Shown: in pieces, positions 32,594 through 40,803 of the stretch
Layout of the letters: each line of letters opens with the position of its first letter
Position numbering within the stretch: the first letter of the stretch is position 1
Assembly: GCA_934446065.1 (NCBI GenBank)
Contig: CAKSDP010000004.1
Location: 1 to 64,000 of the forward strand
Source: an uncultured Eubacteriales bacterium
GTDB lineage: Bacteria > Bacillota > Clostridia > Oscillospirales > CAG-272
DNA: 64,000 bases
Direction of reading: 5' to 3'
Translations under genes and position numbers: made by a program
Notes under the pieces: generated by a model
Databases searched by the model: none
What the model was told of the DNA's origin: nothing
Seen by the model: the letters and a program-made list of their open reading frames with translations, nothing else

Positions 32594-33868
32594 ATGGCGA
32601 CTATCGGAAACACACCGGCGGCGGACCGCCTGCGGCCGGAGAGCTTCGACGATATGGCGGGGCAGGCGGAGCTTGTCGGAGAGCGCGGAATACTCAGGCG
32701 CATCGCCGCGACGGGCAAGCTGCCGAGCATGATATTCTTCGGCCCTCCCGGCACGGGAAAGACGACGGCGGCGACTATCCTTGCAAAATCTTCGGGGATG
32801 ATGCTGCGTATGCTGAACGCGACGACGGCGTCGCTTGCCGACGTGAAGCGCGTAGCCGAGGAGACGGGAACGCTGTTCGGCAGCGGGGGAATACTCTTGT
32901 ACCTCGACGAGATACAGTATTTCAACAAAAAGCAGCAGCAGTCGCTCCTCGAGTACATGGAGGACGGGCGGATCACGCTGATCGCGGCGACGACGGAGAA
33001 TCCGTACTATTACGTTTATCCGGCGATACTGTCGCGCTCGTCGGTGTTTGAGTTCCGCCCGGTGACGGCGGCGGAGCTTGTGCCGCTTCTCGAGAAAAAC
33101 GCCGTGCGGCTCGGCGCGTCTGTCGGAGATGCGGCGGTTGAGGGCGCGGTAGTTCTGACGCACGAGGCGATAATGCGGATTGCGGAAGGCGCGGGCGGTG
33201 ACGTGCGCCGCTCGATCAATATGCTTGAGCTTGCGCTGCGGCTCGGCAGCCCCGGCGAGGTTCTCGGTGCGGATGACGTGCGGCGCCTTGCGCCGTCGCT
33301 GTTTGCGGGGAACTTTGATGGGGCGGGGGATGTGCATTACGATCTTCTGTCCGCACTGCAAAAGTCGATACGCGGGTCTGACCCCGACGCGGCGGCGTTT
33401 TACGTTGCGAAGCTGCTCGAGGGCGGCGACATAATATCGGTGTGCCGCAGGCTGCAGGTGATCGCGTCGGAGGACGTGGGGCTGGCGTACCCGATGGCGG
33501 CGGTGATCACGCGCTCGTGCTGCCAGAGCGCGAAGGAGCTTGGTTTGCCGGAGGCGCGGATCCCGCTCGGGATGGCGGCGGTGATGCTTGCGACCGCGCC
33601 AAAGTCGAACACGGCGTACCTTGCGGTAAACGCTGCGGCTGAGGACATTAAGGCGGGGCGCGGCACAGCGGTACCGGAGCATTTGCGCTCGCCGAAGTTT
33701 GAGGGATACGTATACCCGCACGATTTTGTGAACGATTACGTGCCGCAGGAGTATCTGCCGCGCGATCTTGCGGGGCGGCGGTACTACAATTTCGGTGACA
33801 ACAAGGTTGAGGCTGCTGCTGCGGCGTACTGGGCGAAGGTCAAGACGGAGAAGCCGAAGCGGAAGTAG
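32594..33868 (+). CDS. rarA: Replication-associated recombination protein A (RarA/MgsA ATPase)
   Basis: The 424-residue product opens ADRLRPESFDDMAGQ, has Walker A GPPGTGKT (50-57) and Walker B LYLDEIQYFN (101-110; the family usually reads DEIHRFN), the sensor TTENP and the C-terminal region that forms the tetramer (LGLPEARIPLGMAAVMLATAPKSN, then YPHDF). RarA remodels stalled replication forks. No clear Shine-Dalgarno site is directly ahead of the ATG, only the hairpin described above. Sequence is otherwise canonical. Confidence 0.93.
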   Translation: MATIGNTPAADRLRPESFDDMAGQAELVGERGILRRIAATGKLPSMIFFGPPGTGKTTAATILAKSSGMMLRMLNATTASLADVKRVAEETGTLFGSGGILLYLDEIQYFNKKQQQSLLEYMEDGRITLIAATTENPYYYVYPAILSRSSVFEFRPVTAAELVPLLEKNAVRLGASVGDAAVEGAVVLTHEAIMRIAEGAGGDVRRSINMLELALRLGSPGEVLGADDVRRLAPSLFAGNFDGAGDVHYDLLSALQKSIRGSDPDAAAFYVAKLLEGGDIISVCRRLQVIASEDVGLAYPMAAVITRSCCQSAKELGLPEARIPLGMAAVMLATAPKSNTAYLAVNAAAEDIKAGRGTAVPEHLRSPKFEGYVYPHDFVNDYVPQEYLPRDLAGRRYYNFGDNKVEAAAAAYWAKVKTEKPKRK

Positions 33869-34170
33869 GGTGACTGGGGAAAGGGGACGCGTGTTCTTTT
33901 CTTGAAAGAAAAGAACCAAAAGAACTTTATACTGGGTATATATAATAGGTTTGTGCAAGACATAGACTTCAGTTGAAATCGCAATCTATCCCACGATATA
34001 GTCCGTCCAAACTATCAGGAAAATGCACGTGAGCGGTTTCCGCTCTCGCGGCTCCCGCCACAGACGTGGAGATTTGCGGGGAATGAAGCGACAGGCGCTA
34101 AGTTTATGCGGTGCGAAAAAGCCTCCCTTTACACAAGGGACCCTTGGCGCACCTGATAATTTAATAAAAC

Positions 34171-34197
34171 AAAGGCGAGGGTTTTATCCCTCGCCTT
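34171..34197. terminator. Hairpin inside the repeat block
   Basis: AAGGCGAGGG pairs with CCCTCGCCTT around TTTTAT. An A-run precedes it, so it can terminate minus-strand transcription. Confidence 0.5.
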
Positions 34198-34257
34198 CAG
34201 CTTTAGTTTATATGGTGCAGTAACCTGTTTACCAGATATAGTTTGAAGCTTTTTGCG

Positions 34258-34279
34258 CCGCTTTTTCACGAAAAAGCGG
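34258..34279. repeat. Hairpin module CCGCTTTTT/AAAAAGCGG
   Basis: A 9-bp stem is followed (on the minus strand) by GCAAAAAGCTTCAAACT. The same hairpin-plus-tail arrangement occurs with a different stem at 40346-40386, so the stem co-varies between copies. Confidence 0.65.
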
Positions 34280-34524
34280 TTCGCGTCTCCTTTGCTTCGC
34301 TCTGTGCCAAACCCCACGTCCATGGCGGGAGCCGCGAGAGCGGAAACCGCTCACGTGCATTTTCCTGATAGTTTGGACGGACTATATCGTGGGATAGCTC
34401 GCGGTTTCAGCTTCAGTTTCCGTCTTGCACAAACCAATTATATAAATCCAGTATAAAATTCTTTGCGGCGCTTTCTTTTAAGAAAGCGACTGTATCCCTT
34501 CCTCGAAAAGCGACCGTATCCCCC

Positions 34525-36939
34525 TCACGCGTCGCCTATCTTTACCACCGCAACGGAAATGTCATCGCGACTTCCCGTGATTCGTGCCGCCGTGTCGGAG
34601 ATCCTGCGTGCCGCCTCCGCAGGCGATATCGTGCCGGCGAAAAGCGGGTCGCTGCCGCATAACAGATCGTATAACCATGGGCATTCCTCACCGTCGGGGA
34701 CAACCCCGTCGGATAACATTATAACAATGTCGCCCGCCATCGCCGAAAAGCGTATCACCTCTCCGTCGAACGACCGAACGATCCCTACCGGATAAGTCTC
34801 GGACGCGAGACGGAACAACTTGTCCTTCCGCAGAACAAACGACGGCGCCGCCCCCGATTTTACAAACCTCGCCTCACCCGTCACAAGATCAAGCTCCATC
34901 AGATCAACCGTCGTGAAGCATTCCATGCTCCGCCGTGCGAGAAATTCGTTAAGCATCTCAAGTACTGCCGTGAGCGAGCACCCCGCTCCGAGCATCCGCT
35001 CGAGAAAAACTGCGCACAGCCCCGACGTCAGCGCAGCGTCTTTGCCGCTCCCCATCCCGTCGGCGATCAGCGTGTAGAAATACCCGCCGTCACCGGTGAA
35101 CGACGCCGCAGAGTCACCGCAGTATTCGCCTGCCTTGGCAACGGAGTGACGCCCCGCCACGGCGGAATACCGCTCCCGCGTGTGCATCTTCATCGTCACA
35201 CTCCTGCCGTCTATCGTGTATTCGGGAGATGACAGCCCGCACTCAAGTATCCGCTCTGCCGCGCGCCGTACCTCCTCGCTGCCCGCGCCCGCTTCAAGCC
35301 CAAGCCCGCGCACGAATACCCTGCGCCGCCGCGTCCCGTATACCGATACCTCGGCAGCACCGATCCCGATCCCGGCAAGCGCCTTCTCAAGAAGCGCCGA
35401 CGCGTCGCGATCCCTCTCGAATTCCTCGTCAGTGCGCTCGGTCATGTCCGCCAGAATCTTCGACATCGCCGTAAAATCTTCCGCCGTGACCGCCGCATTG
35501 TCGCTTGCAGCCGCCGCCCGCGTCCTCATCGAACAGCCGAGATTTATCCGCCCGACGATCGCTTCACCCGAGCGGCACCTCCCGCGTACCCCGTCGGGCA
35601 GCGCCGTGATCCCGATGTGCCCGTCGCGGCGGAGCGCAGTCGCTATCTTCGTGAGCGACCCCGCCGTCTCGCGGTACTCCCTGTCCCAGCAAATGTCGCG
35701 GCTCGCGCACGCCGCACAGCTCTCATCAAACGCTTCGTCGCACATCTGCCGCAGCTCATATAACGACGGGCGCGAGAACGCGCGCGACATACTGCTCATC
35801 ACCCCCGCAAGCGCCCCGAGACTCTCGGAGATCGCGTATATCTTGCGCCCCGAGGATTCCGCACGATCCTTTGCTACGGAAATCTCAGGCGCGCCGCGCC
35901 CCGTATTGCCCGACAGCGGCGCAGATAGCGGGATCAGCTTGTAATGCAGTATCGGCGCCGTGACAGCCGCCGTAAACATGAATTCGGGAAACAGCCGCCC
36001 GATGGCGGGGGCACCGTCCTCAAGTACGCCGAGCGCAAGCGCCGCAACAGCCGCAGTCCCGACCGCTGCCGCCGCCGACAGCCCCGACAGAACCCCCGAA
36101 ATTATCGCGGCACATGGGTAAATAAGCGTCAGCTCGGGCGCTGCCGCAAGACCGAACGCCACCCCGACCATGACACCTCGGTGGATCCCGAACGAATACG
36201 ATGCCACAAGCGTGACGCCGAGCGATAGCACCTCTGCTGCCGATTCGCCGAGCGTGCCCGCGCCGCGCAGACTGTATGCCGCCGTGAAGAGAAGTGCGCA
36301 TATTCCCGCTTCAACGAGCGGCGTGCGTCGTCCATCCTCGGTGAATACCGAGCTGAGAGCGCAGGTGAGCGGCGGCGCTGCCGCGAACATCAGTACGACC
36401 GAGCACAACTCAAAGAAGGAGATCCCGCCCTTCGCCGACATCGCAAGAACGGCGGCGATGTTCATGACGAGCGATACCGCGCATCTGAACGTGAGACTGT
36501 GCCGTGCACGCTCGCCGAACAGCTTCTCCGCAAGGAATATTGCCGCTGCACCGAGTACCGCCGCTGCTGCAATGAAAACGCCTCCGCGAACGAAAAACGA
36601 GGATGCCGTCGCGCCGACGACGGCGAGAATGAGCGGCGCGCCCGATGCTGCGGCGCATACCGCGCTGATCCCGAAGGGATATGTCCCCATTTCAAACGGG
36701 ATCTCCGAGAATATCAGGGTGTAGAGCATCGGCAGAAGCAGCGTCATAAGCCTTTCGCGCTCCCCGGAAAGCCGCGCCGCAAGCTCCGATGCTCGGGCGA
36801 TCGCCGGGATCCGGCGGATCCGTTCGCCGAGAGTCAGCGGAGCGGCAGGCACGCTATCCGCCCGTGCGCACTCGCTGATGTTTGCACCCGCAATGTCCGG
36901 TGCCGGGGTGATATGTACTTTTTCACGTCTTTTTTTCAC
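34525..36939 (-). CDS. spoIIE: Stage II sporulation protein E (PP2C phosphatase)
   Basis: The product is 804 residues when started at GTG 36939, which follows GGAGG by 9 bases; a GTG nine codons upstream lacks a site. About ten hydrophobic helices (about 65-320) form the membrane part. A Cys-containing central region (ACASRDICWD) and FtsZ-contact region follow, then the PP2C domain with ADGMGSGKDA (DG about 627), SDGV (about 743) and RDDIS near the end. SpoIIE dephosphorylates SpoIIAA and so activates sigma-F in the forespore, and it interacts with FtsZ at the polar septum. It is a marker of endospore formation. Confidence 0.93.
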   Translation of the reverse strand: MKKRREKVHITPAPDIAGANISECARADSVPAAPLTLGERIRRIPAIARASELAARLSGERERLMTLLLPMLYTLIFSEIPFEMGTYPFGISAVCAAASGAPLILAVVGATASSFFVRGGVFIAAAAVLGAAAIFLAEKLFGERARHSLTFRCAVSLVMNIAAVLAMSAKGGISFFELCSVVLMFAAAPPLTCALSSVFTEDGRRTPLVEAGICALLFTAAYSLRGAGTLGESAAEVLSLGVTLVASYSFGIHRGVMVGVAFGLAAAPELTLIYPCAAIISGVLSGLSAAAAVGTAAVAALALGVLEDGAPAIGRLFPEFMFTAAVTAPILHYKLIPLSAPLSGNTGRGAPEISVAKDRAESSGRKIYAISESLGALAGVMSSMSRAFSRPSLYELRQMCDEAFDESCAACASRDICWDREYRETAGSLTKIATALRRDGHIGITALPDGVRGRCRSGEAIVGRINLGCSMRTRAAAASDNAAVTAEDFTAMSKILADMTERTDEEFERDRDASALLEKALAGIGIGAAEVSVYGTRRRRVFVRGLGLEAGAGSEEVRRAAERILECGLSSPEYTIDGRSVTMKMHTRERYSAVAGRHSVAKAGEYCGDSAASFTGDGGYFYTLIADGMGSGKDAALTSGLCAVFLERMLGAGCSLTAVLEMLNEFLARRSMECFTTVDLMELDLVTGEARFVKSGAAPSFVLRKDKLFRLASETYPVGIVRSFDGEVIRFSAMAGDIVIMLSDGVVPDGEECPWLYDLLCGSDPLFAGTISPAEAARRISDTAARITGSRDDISVAVVKIGDA

Positions 36940-36967
36940 TTTGGTATGCCTCCGAGCTTTTTTCACT

Positions 36968-37014
36968 ATTTTATACCGTGCGCCGCCGTTTCCGTGTCGA
37001 TGCGTCTGTGTCGA
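36968..37014 (-). promoter_or_regulatory. Candidate Spo0A-controlled promoter of spoIIE
   Basis: A minus-strand TATAAAAT (36968-36975) lies about 30 bases before the start. Two plus-strand TGTCGA sequences (36995-37000 and 37009-37014), spaced 14 bases, resemble the TGTCGAA core of 0A boxes, and a third CGTCGAAA is on the minus strand near 37023-37033. spoIIE is a known direct Spo0A target in B. subtilis. The match is partial, so this is a hypothesis. Confidence 0.4.
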
Positions 37015-37162
37015 TTAGCGTATCCTTTCGACGGGCAATGGCGCAACGGCAGTTTTGCGCGGGTGCGGAAACGTCAGCAGTGTGTAATATGGCGGGATTT
37101 GCGATGAAAACCGGAGCGCGTTTTGCCGCGTGCAAAAAACGTGTAATTTCTCACGTATACCA
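37015..37162. other. Intergenic region before the MinD-like gene
   Basis: Apart from the promoter that follows and the possible 0A boxes at its left end, I see no gene or clear RNA in this part of the spoIIE-minD gap. Confidence 0.4.
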
Positions 37163-37192
37163 TTGACATTATTCACTAAATCGTGGTATAAT
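37163..37192 (+). promoter_or_regulatory. Strong sigma-A promoter of the MinD-like/MgsA-like unit
   Basis: A perfect TTGACA (37163-37168) and perfect TATAAT (37187-37192) are 18 bases apart. The leader of about 65 bases has GGGAGG ahead of the TTG start. Confidence 0.88.
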
Positions 37193-37266
37193 AGACGTGT
37201 ATCATTGTAGGCTTTGGCGGGTAACCGAGACCCGGACAGGCTGTGTATCGACGGGAGGTGCGGCGC

Positions 37267-38028
37267 TTGAAAATTGTTGTAACCTCGACCAAGGGCGGCA
37301 TCGGTAAGTCCACCGTGTCCGCCGGGATCGCGCTCACGCTTGTAGAGCGCGGACGGCGAGTCCTCCTGTGCGACTGCGATCTGTCGGGCAGATGCCTCGA
37401 CCTCATGCTCGGCGAGGAGTCGCACGCGCTCTTCGATATCGGCGATGTCGCCGCCGGACGGTGCAGTCCTGCCGACGCGCTTCTTCATCCGTGGCGTATT
37501 GATGCGCTGTCGCTTTGCCCCGGTCCTGCCGTGTATTCGGCAGACGATTTTGCGGGCGATGCGCTCACAGCCGCTCTTGTCGGACTTGAGGCAGCGGCGG
37601 GAGCCGACTACGTTATATGCGATACTGCGGGAATGACCGCAGCGCCCGATATATGCAAAAGCTTTGCCGATACGGCGCTCATCATCGCGACGCAGCAGCC
37701 GGCGAGCATACGCGCAGCCGAAGCGACTGCCGCAAGGCTGAAGGATTCGGGTGTGCGCGACTGTCGCCTTGTCATAAACGATTTTGAGTGGCGCGAGGCG
37801 TACAGCGGGGAGAGAGCCGGCATACTTGACATAATAGACGGCTCGGGTGTGATGTGCGCGGGGATCGTCCCGCACGACCGCACGCTGATGCTCGCGGGAG
37901 AATCGGGCATACGTCCGCCGGAGGGGCGAGCGCGTACCGCATTCGGGAATATCGCGGCACGCCTTGAGGGAGAATACGTAAAGCTTTTTGAGGGAATCGG
38001 CGGCATTTCAAAACGCCGCGCACTCTGA
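37267..38028 (+). CDS. MinD/ParA-like P-loop ATPase
   Basis: The 253-residue product starts from TTG 37267, eight bases after GGGAGG (LKIVVTSTKGGIGKST). The deviant Walker A KGGIGKST spans 9-16, with VLLCDCDLSGRCLD after it and DYVICDTAG as Walker B. The C-terminus (EYVKLFEGIGG) might be a short membrane-binding helix, but the usual MinD tail is not obvious. MinD recruits MinC to block polar FtsZ rings. In several Clostridium genomes minCDE sit between mrdA and rodA-mgsA. Here only this gene and the MgsA homologue remain together, without minC or minE nearby. Confidence 0.78.
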   Translation: MKIVVTSTKGGIGKSTVSAGIALTLVERGRRVLLCDCDLSGRCLDLMLGEESHALFDIGDVAAGRCSPADALLHPWRIDALSLCPGPAVYSADDFAGDALTAALVGLEAAAGADYVICDTAGMTAAPDICKSFADTALIIATQQPASIRAAEATAARLKDSGVRDCRLVINDFEWREAYSGERAGILDIIDGSGVMCAGIVPHDRTLMLAGESGIRPPEGRARTAFGNIAARLEGEYVKLFEGIGGISKRRAL

Positions 38029-38080
38029 ATTTCGCATAACATAAATTTATATAGATACCGCATGGGAAAGGATGGACGAC

Positions 38081-38512
38081 ATGGAAATAGCTCTGATCGC
38101 ACACGACACCAAAAAGGAACTGATGACACAGTTCTGTATAGCGTATTGCGGCATACTCAGCAAGCACAATATCTGCGCGACTGCGACTACCGGAAAATAC
38201 GTTGCCGACGCAACCGGGCTTTCTATCACACGACTGCTTGCCGGAGAGCAGGGAGGAGAGCAGCAGATTGCGTCCCGCATCTCCTATAATGAGATAGACG
38301 TCCTCCTTTATTTCAGATCGACCTCTCCCGATTTCGGGCGCAGCGAGGTCGAGTACAACCTCATGCGTCTCTGCGACGTCCACAACGTCCCCGTTGCAAC
38401 GAACATTGCGACGGCGGAGGTGCTCGTCTGTGCGCTTGACCGAGGGGATCTCGACTGGCGCGAGATCGTAAACCCGAAGTCCGATTACAACCGCCGCAGA
38501 CGCGGCAGATGA
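38081..38512 (+). CDS. Methylglyoxal synthase homologue lacking catalytic residues
   Basis: The 143-residue product is called from ATG 38081 (MEIALIAHDTKKELM), matching family starts and 8 bases after AAAGGA. The fold is clear: IALIAHD (3-9), ATATTG with the phosphate-binding TTG (36-38), then LCDVHNVPVATNIATAE. Catalytic sites are changed. The GGDQQ motif that carries the base Asp71 of E. coli MgsA reads GGEQQ (Glu60). The FxDP...PHxPD segment, with Asp91, His98 and Asp101, reads FRSTSPDFGRSEVE, lacking the His and aspartates. I expect little or no methylglyoxal synthesis and perhaps a phosphate- or ligand-sensing role. Confidence 0.75.
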   Translation: MEIALIAHDTKKELMTQFCIAYCGILSKHNICATATTGKYVADATGLSITRLLAGEQGGEQQIASRISYNEIDVLLYFRSTSPDFGRSEVEYNLMRLCDVHNVPVATNIATAEVLVCALDRGDLDWREIVNPKSDYNRRRRGR

Positions 38513-38560
38513 GGACGGATGCCGGAGTCCGCTCATCAGAGAGAGAGAAAGAAATTTCAA

Positions 38561-38589
38561 GGCACTCCGTTGTTTTTTGGCGGGGTGCC
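38561..38589 (+). terminator. Terminator after the MgsA-like gene
   Basis: GGCACTCCG pairs with CGGGGTGCC (one G-T) around a T-rich loop, followed by GTTTCAG. Weak T-run. Confidence 0.5.
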
Positions 38590-38632
38590 GTTTCAGTTCA
38601 GGCGAAGCTTTTGCGACGGAAAGGAATAATTC

Positions 38633-39412
38633 ATGATAAAAATACTTGCGCTCGGCGACGTTGTAAGCTCATGCGGAACGCAATACCTTGCGGATGGCAG
38701 GCGTCTTGCAGGATTCCGTGAGAAGATCGGCGCCGACCTTGTCGTCGTGAACGGAGAGAACTCCGCAGATGGGAACGGTATTCTGCCGTCGTCGGCGGAC
38801 GCGCTGTTCCACGCCGGCGCCGACGTAATCACCGGAGGCAATCACAGCTGGCAGCGGCGCGAGATATATCGCTATTTTGAGGAGAATCCGGCGCTGATCC
38901 GCCCCGCGAACTATCCGGACGCGGCGCCCGGTCAGGGATACTATATTGCGGACGTGCGCGGGTTCCGCGTGCTCTGCATAAATCTTGCGGGAGTCGTTTT
39001 CATGGAGCCGGTCGGCTCCGCGTTCGACTGCGGCGACAGGATCCTGCGCGATAACGCAGGGAAGTATGATATAGCGCTGATCGACGTTCACGCCGAGGCG
39101 ACGTCGGAGAAGGAGGCGCTCGGCTGGTATTTCGCCGGCAGGGTGGCGGCTGTCTGGGGTACGCACACACACGTGGCGACTGCTGACGAGCGAATTCTCG
39201 ATGGCGGCACGGGATATATAAGCGACCTCGGAATGTGCGGCTCGGATACGGGCATACTTGGAATGGATCGCGAGGCGATCATCCGTCGGTTCCGCGAAAG
39301 AATACCGATCAGGTGCACGGCGGCGACGGAAAACCCTGCGGCGCACGGTGTGCTGTTTGTTATAGACGAATCGCAGAAAAAATGCGTGTCGGTGGAGCGA
39401 GTGGTGTTCTGA
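38633..39412 (+). CDS. YmdB-like metallophosphoesterase (TIGR00282)
   Basis: The 259-residue product keeps all family motifs: LALGDVV (6-11), VVNGENSADGNG (36-47), ITGGNHSW (65-71), DVHAEATSEKEALGWYFAGRVAAVWGTHTHVATAD and GYISDLGMCG. B. subtilis YmdB is a 2',3'-cyclic and cyclic nucleotide phosphodiesterase that affects biofilm and sporulation. The ATG follows GGAAAGGA. It is normal in length and probably functional. Confidence 0.92.
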   Translation: MIKILALGDVVSSCGTQYLADGRRLAGFREKIGADLVVVNGENSADGNGILPSSADALFHAGADVITGGNHSWQRREIYRYFEENPALIRPANYPDAAPGQGYYIADVRGFRVLCINLAGVVFMEPVGSAFDCGDRILRDNAGKYDIALIDVHAEATSEKEALGWYFAGRVAAVWGTHTHVATADERILDGGTGYISDLGMCGSDTGILGMDREAIIRRFRERIPIRCTAATENPAAHGVLFVIDESQKKCVSVERVVF

Positions 39413-39454
39413 TCGGCGCGGCACGCGGGAGTTTCGGATAATGATACACAACAG

Positions 39455-40312
39455 ATGAAAAAGATACTGTTTATTTTAACGCTCATACTGATGATATTCG
39501 GCTTTGCGGCGCTCGGATTCGTGTTTGCCGCGTCGGAGGCTGCGAGCACGGCGGTGCCGGTGCTGTACGTATCCCTGTGGGGGGTATACATTACGGCTGC
39601 GGCGATGAGTGAGCAGCTTGGGGCGAGCGTGGGAGCGCTTATATACTGGCTGTTTACGCTCGGGCTGTCGGTAGCGTCCGCCGTAATGGGAGAGGTCCTG
39701 TCGGCGGGGGTGATATACCGCCACATTCCGTACCCTGCGGCGGCGGTATTTCTGCCGATCGGCGCGTCGGGTCTGCCGTCCGGGACGGCGAAGGTTGTGA
39801 CGGCGGTTGTAGCTGCGATAATGTGCGCGGTACTGATCGGTGTGATAGCGCACATACGCGCGTCGTCGGCGCTGCGTTTGCTTGTTTGCGTACTGCCGGG
39901 CGTATCGGTAATCGGGTGCATGATGATAAACATAGTTCCTTACGCGGAGGCGATGCTCGGCGGAGGCGGTGATGTTGACTCGCTTCAGGTATCGGTGACG
40001 GCGATATACCTGCTTTTGTGGCTTTCGACGCTGACGCTTGCTATATACGCGTCCGAGGGGCGCGTGGGAATCGGATTTGCGATATACTGGGGGGCGTGCG
40101 CGGTGCTGTCGCTTTTATCGCTTGCGTTCCCGTCGGGGATGCTGCCGCTGTCGGCGATATTTCTCTCGCCGCTTTTCGGGCTTTATCGCGGCTCGTCGGT
40201 ATCGGGATTTTTCTTTGTTTGCTTCGCGGCGTCGTTTGTTCTTTGCGCGCTCTCGCTGTCGGCGATCCTGTTATCGTCGGGCAAGCGCGATGGCATTGTA
40301 CGGATAAAATAA
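39455..40312 (+). CDS. Multi-helix membrane protein of unknown function
   Basis: The 285-residue product has about eight hydrophobic helices, starting LFILTLILMIFGFAALGFVFA. Short loops include YRHIPYPAAAVFLP and YAEAMLGGGGDVD, and there is a basic C-terminus (SGKRDGIVRIK). It has no transporter or enzyme motif that I recognise. It lies 42 bases after the YmdB-like gene and is followed by the second repeat block. Confidence 0.68.
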   Translation: MKKILFILTLILMIFGFAALGFVFAASEAASTAVPVLYVSLWGVYITAAAMSEQLGASVGALIYWLFTLGLSVASAVMGEVLSAGVIYRHIPYPAAAVFLPIGASGLPSGTAKVVTAVVAAIMCAVLIGVIAHIRASSALRLLVCVLPGVSVIGCMMINIVPYAEAMLGGGGDVDSLQVSVTAIYLLLWLSTLTLAIYASEGRVGIGFAIYWGACAVLSLLSLAFPSGMLPLSAIFLSPLFGLYRGSSVSGFFFVCFAASFVLCALSLSAILLSSGKRDGIVRIK

Positions 40313-40345
40313 TTAGAGGGACGGGCTGGTTTAGAGGGGGACGTG

Positions 40346-40566
40346 CCACTTTTTCGAGAAAAAGTGGCGCAAAAAGCTTCAAACTGACTGCATTTACTTG
40401 GTTTGTGCAAGACGGATTCCGAAGCTGAAACCGAGTGGTATCCCACGATATGGTTTATCTAAACTATCAGGAAACTGCAAGTGAGCGGTTTCCGCTCTCG
40501 CGGCTCCCGCCACAGACGTGGAGTTTCGGCAGACCCAAGCCTCCCTTTACACAAGGGAGCCTTGGC
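40346..40566 (+). repeat. Third copy of the interspersed mosaic repeat
   Basis: The order is a 9-bp hairpin (CCACTTTTT/AAAAAGTGG, 40346-40367) with GCAAAAAGCTTCAAACT, then the core from TTGGTTTGTGCAAGAC (about 40398) through TATCCCACGATATGG, AAACTATCAGGAAA, GAGCGGTTTCCGCTCTCGC and CGCCACAGACGTGGAG (to about 40523), then CCTCCCTTTACACAAGGGAGCCTTGGC. The core matches both arms at 33.9-34.5 kb. Confidence 0.85.
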
Positions 40567-40621
40567 TAAAGCTCTGCACTTGCTATATCTTTTCAATAGG
40601 TAAAAAGTTTTTAGGGAGAGC

Positions 40622-40655
40622 GCGAGAGGGGATTTTTTCAAAAATCTCCTCTCGC
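40622..40655. repeat. Perfect-type hairpin in spacer
   Basis: GCGAGAGGGGATTTTT pairs with AAAAATCTCCTCTCGC around TC with one G-T or mismatch. It could be a terminator for the membrane gene or another repeat module. Confidence 0.55.
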
Positions 40656-40689
40656 AATAAATCCATTTATTCGTGTCTTTTTGGGGAAG

Positions 40690-40728
40690 GGTGCGGGAAA
40701 CACCTTTTGTCAAAAAGGGGTTTCCCGC
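40690..40728. repeat. Hairpin repeat GCGGGAAACACC...TTTCCCGC
   Basis: GCGGGAAACACCTTTT pairs with AAAAAGGGGTTTCCCGC. The same sequence, inverted, occurs in the E3-E1 spacer at 56050-56095, preceded there too by GGAAGGG. Confidence 0.75.
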
Positions 40729-40761
40729 AGAAAGCTCCATGTCCTTAAAAATCAATATATA

Positions 40762-40797
40762 AAAACCCCGCGTCGGTGGAATACTGACAGCGGGGGT
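40762..40797 (+). promoter_or_regulatory. Leader hairpin ahead of the 64-residue gene
   Basis: ACCCCGC and GCGGGGGT pair across about 20 bases and the right strand carries the GGGGGTGA ribosome binding site. Folding would hide the site and limit translation. No ligand-binding class is recognised. Confidence 0.45.
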
Positions 40798-40803
40798 GAT
40801 GAT

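Larger units (their letters stand above)
33888..34495. repeat. Large imperfect inverted repeat: two head-to-head copies of an interspersed repeat
   Basis: A left arm (about 33918-34071) and a right arm (about 34315-34463) are inverted copies of about 150 bases. The shared core reads GGTTTGTGCAAGAC, then TATCCCACGATATAGTCC, AAACTATCAGGAAAATGCACGT and GAGCGGTTTCCGCTCTCGC ending CTCCCGCCA. Each arm is capped outside by a short hairpin (TTCTTTTCTTGAAAGAAAAGAA on the left, CGCTTTCTT/AAGAAAGCG on the right). Between the arms are a CCTCCCTTTACACAAGGGA motif, a terminator-like hairpin and another hairpin at 34258-34279. No protein gene is seen. A third copy is at 40346-40566. Confidence 0.85.

Noticed and set aside
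32420..33958. 512-codon minus-strand frame antisense to rarA
   Set aside because: Arg/His-rich composition typical of an antisense shadow; RarA on the plus strand is complete.
33869..34524. Small reading frames in the repeat block
   Set aside because: They lie in inverted repeats, have no binding sites and differ between repeat copies.
37201..37266. Leader of the MinD-like gene as a possible riboswitch
   Set aside because: It is short and GC-rich but shows no conserved core of any riboswitch class I know, and no terminator stem.
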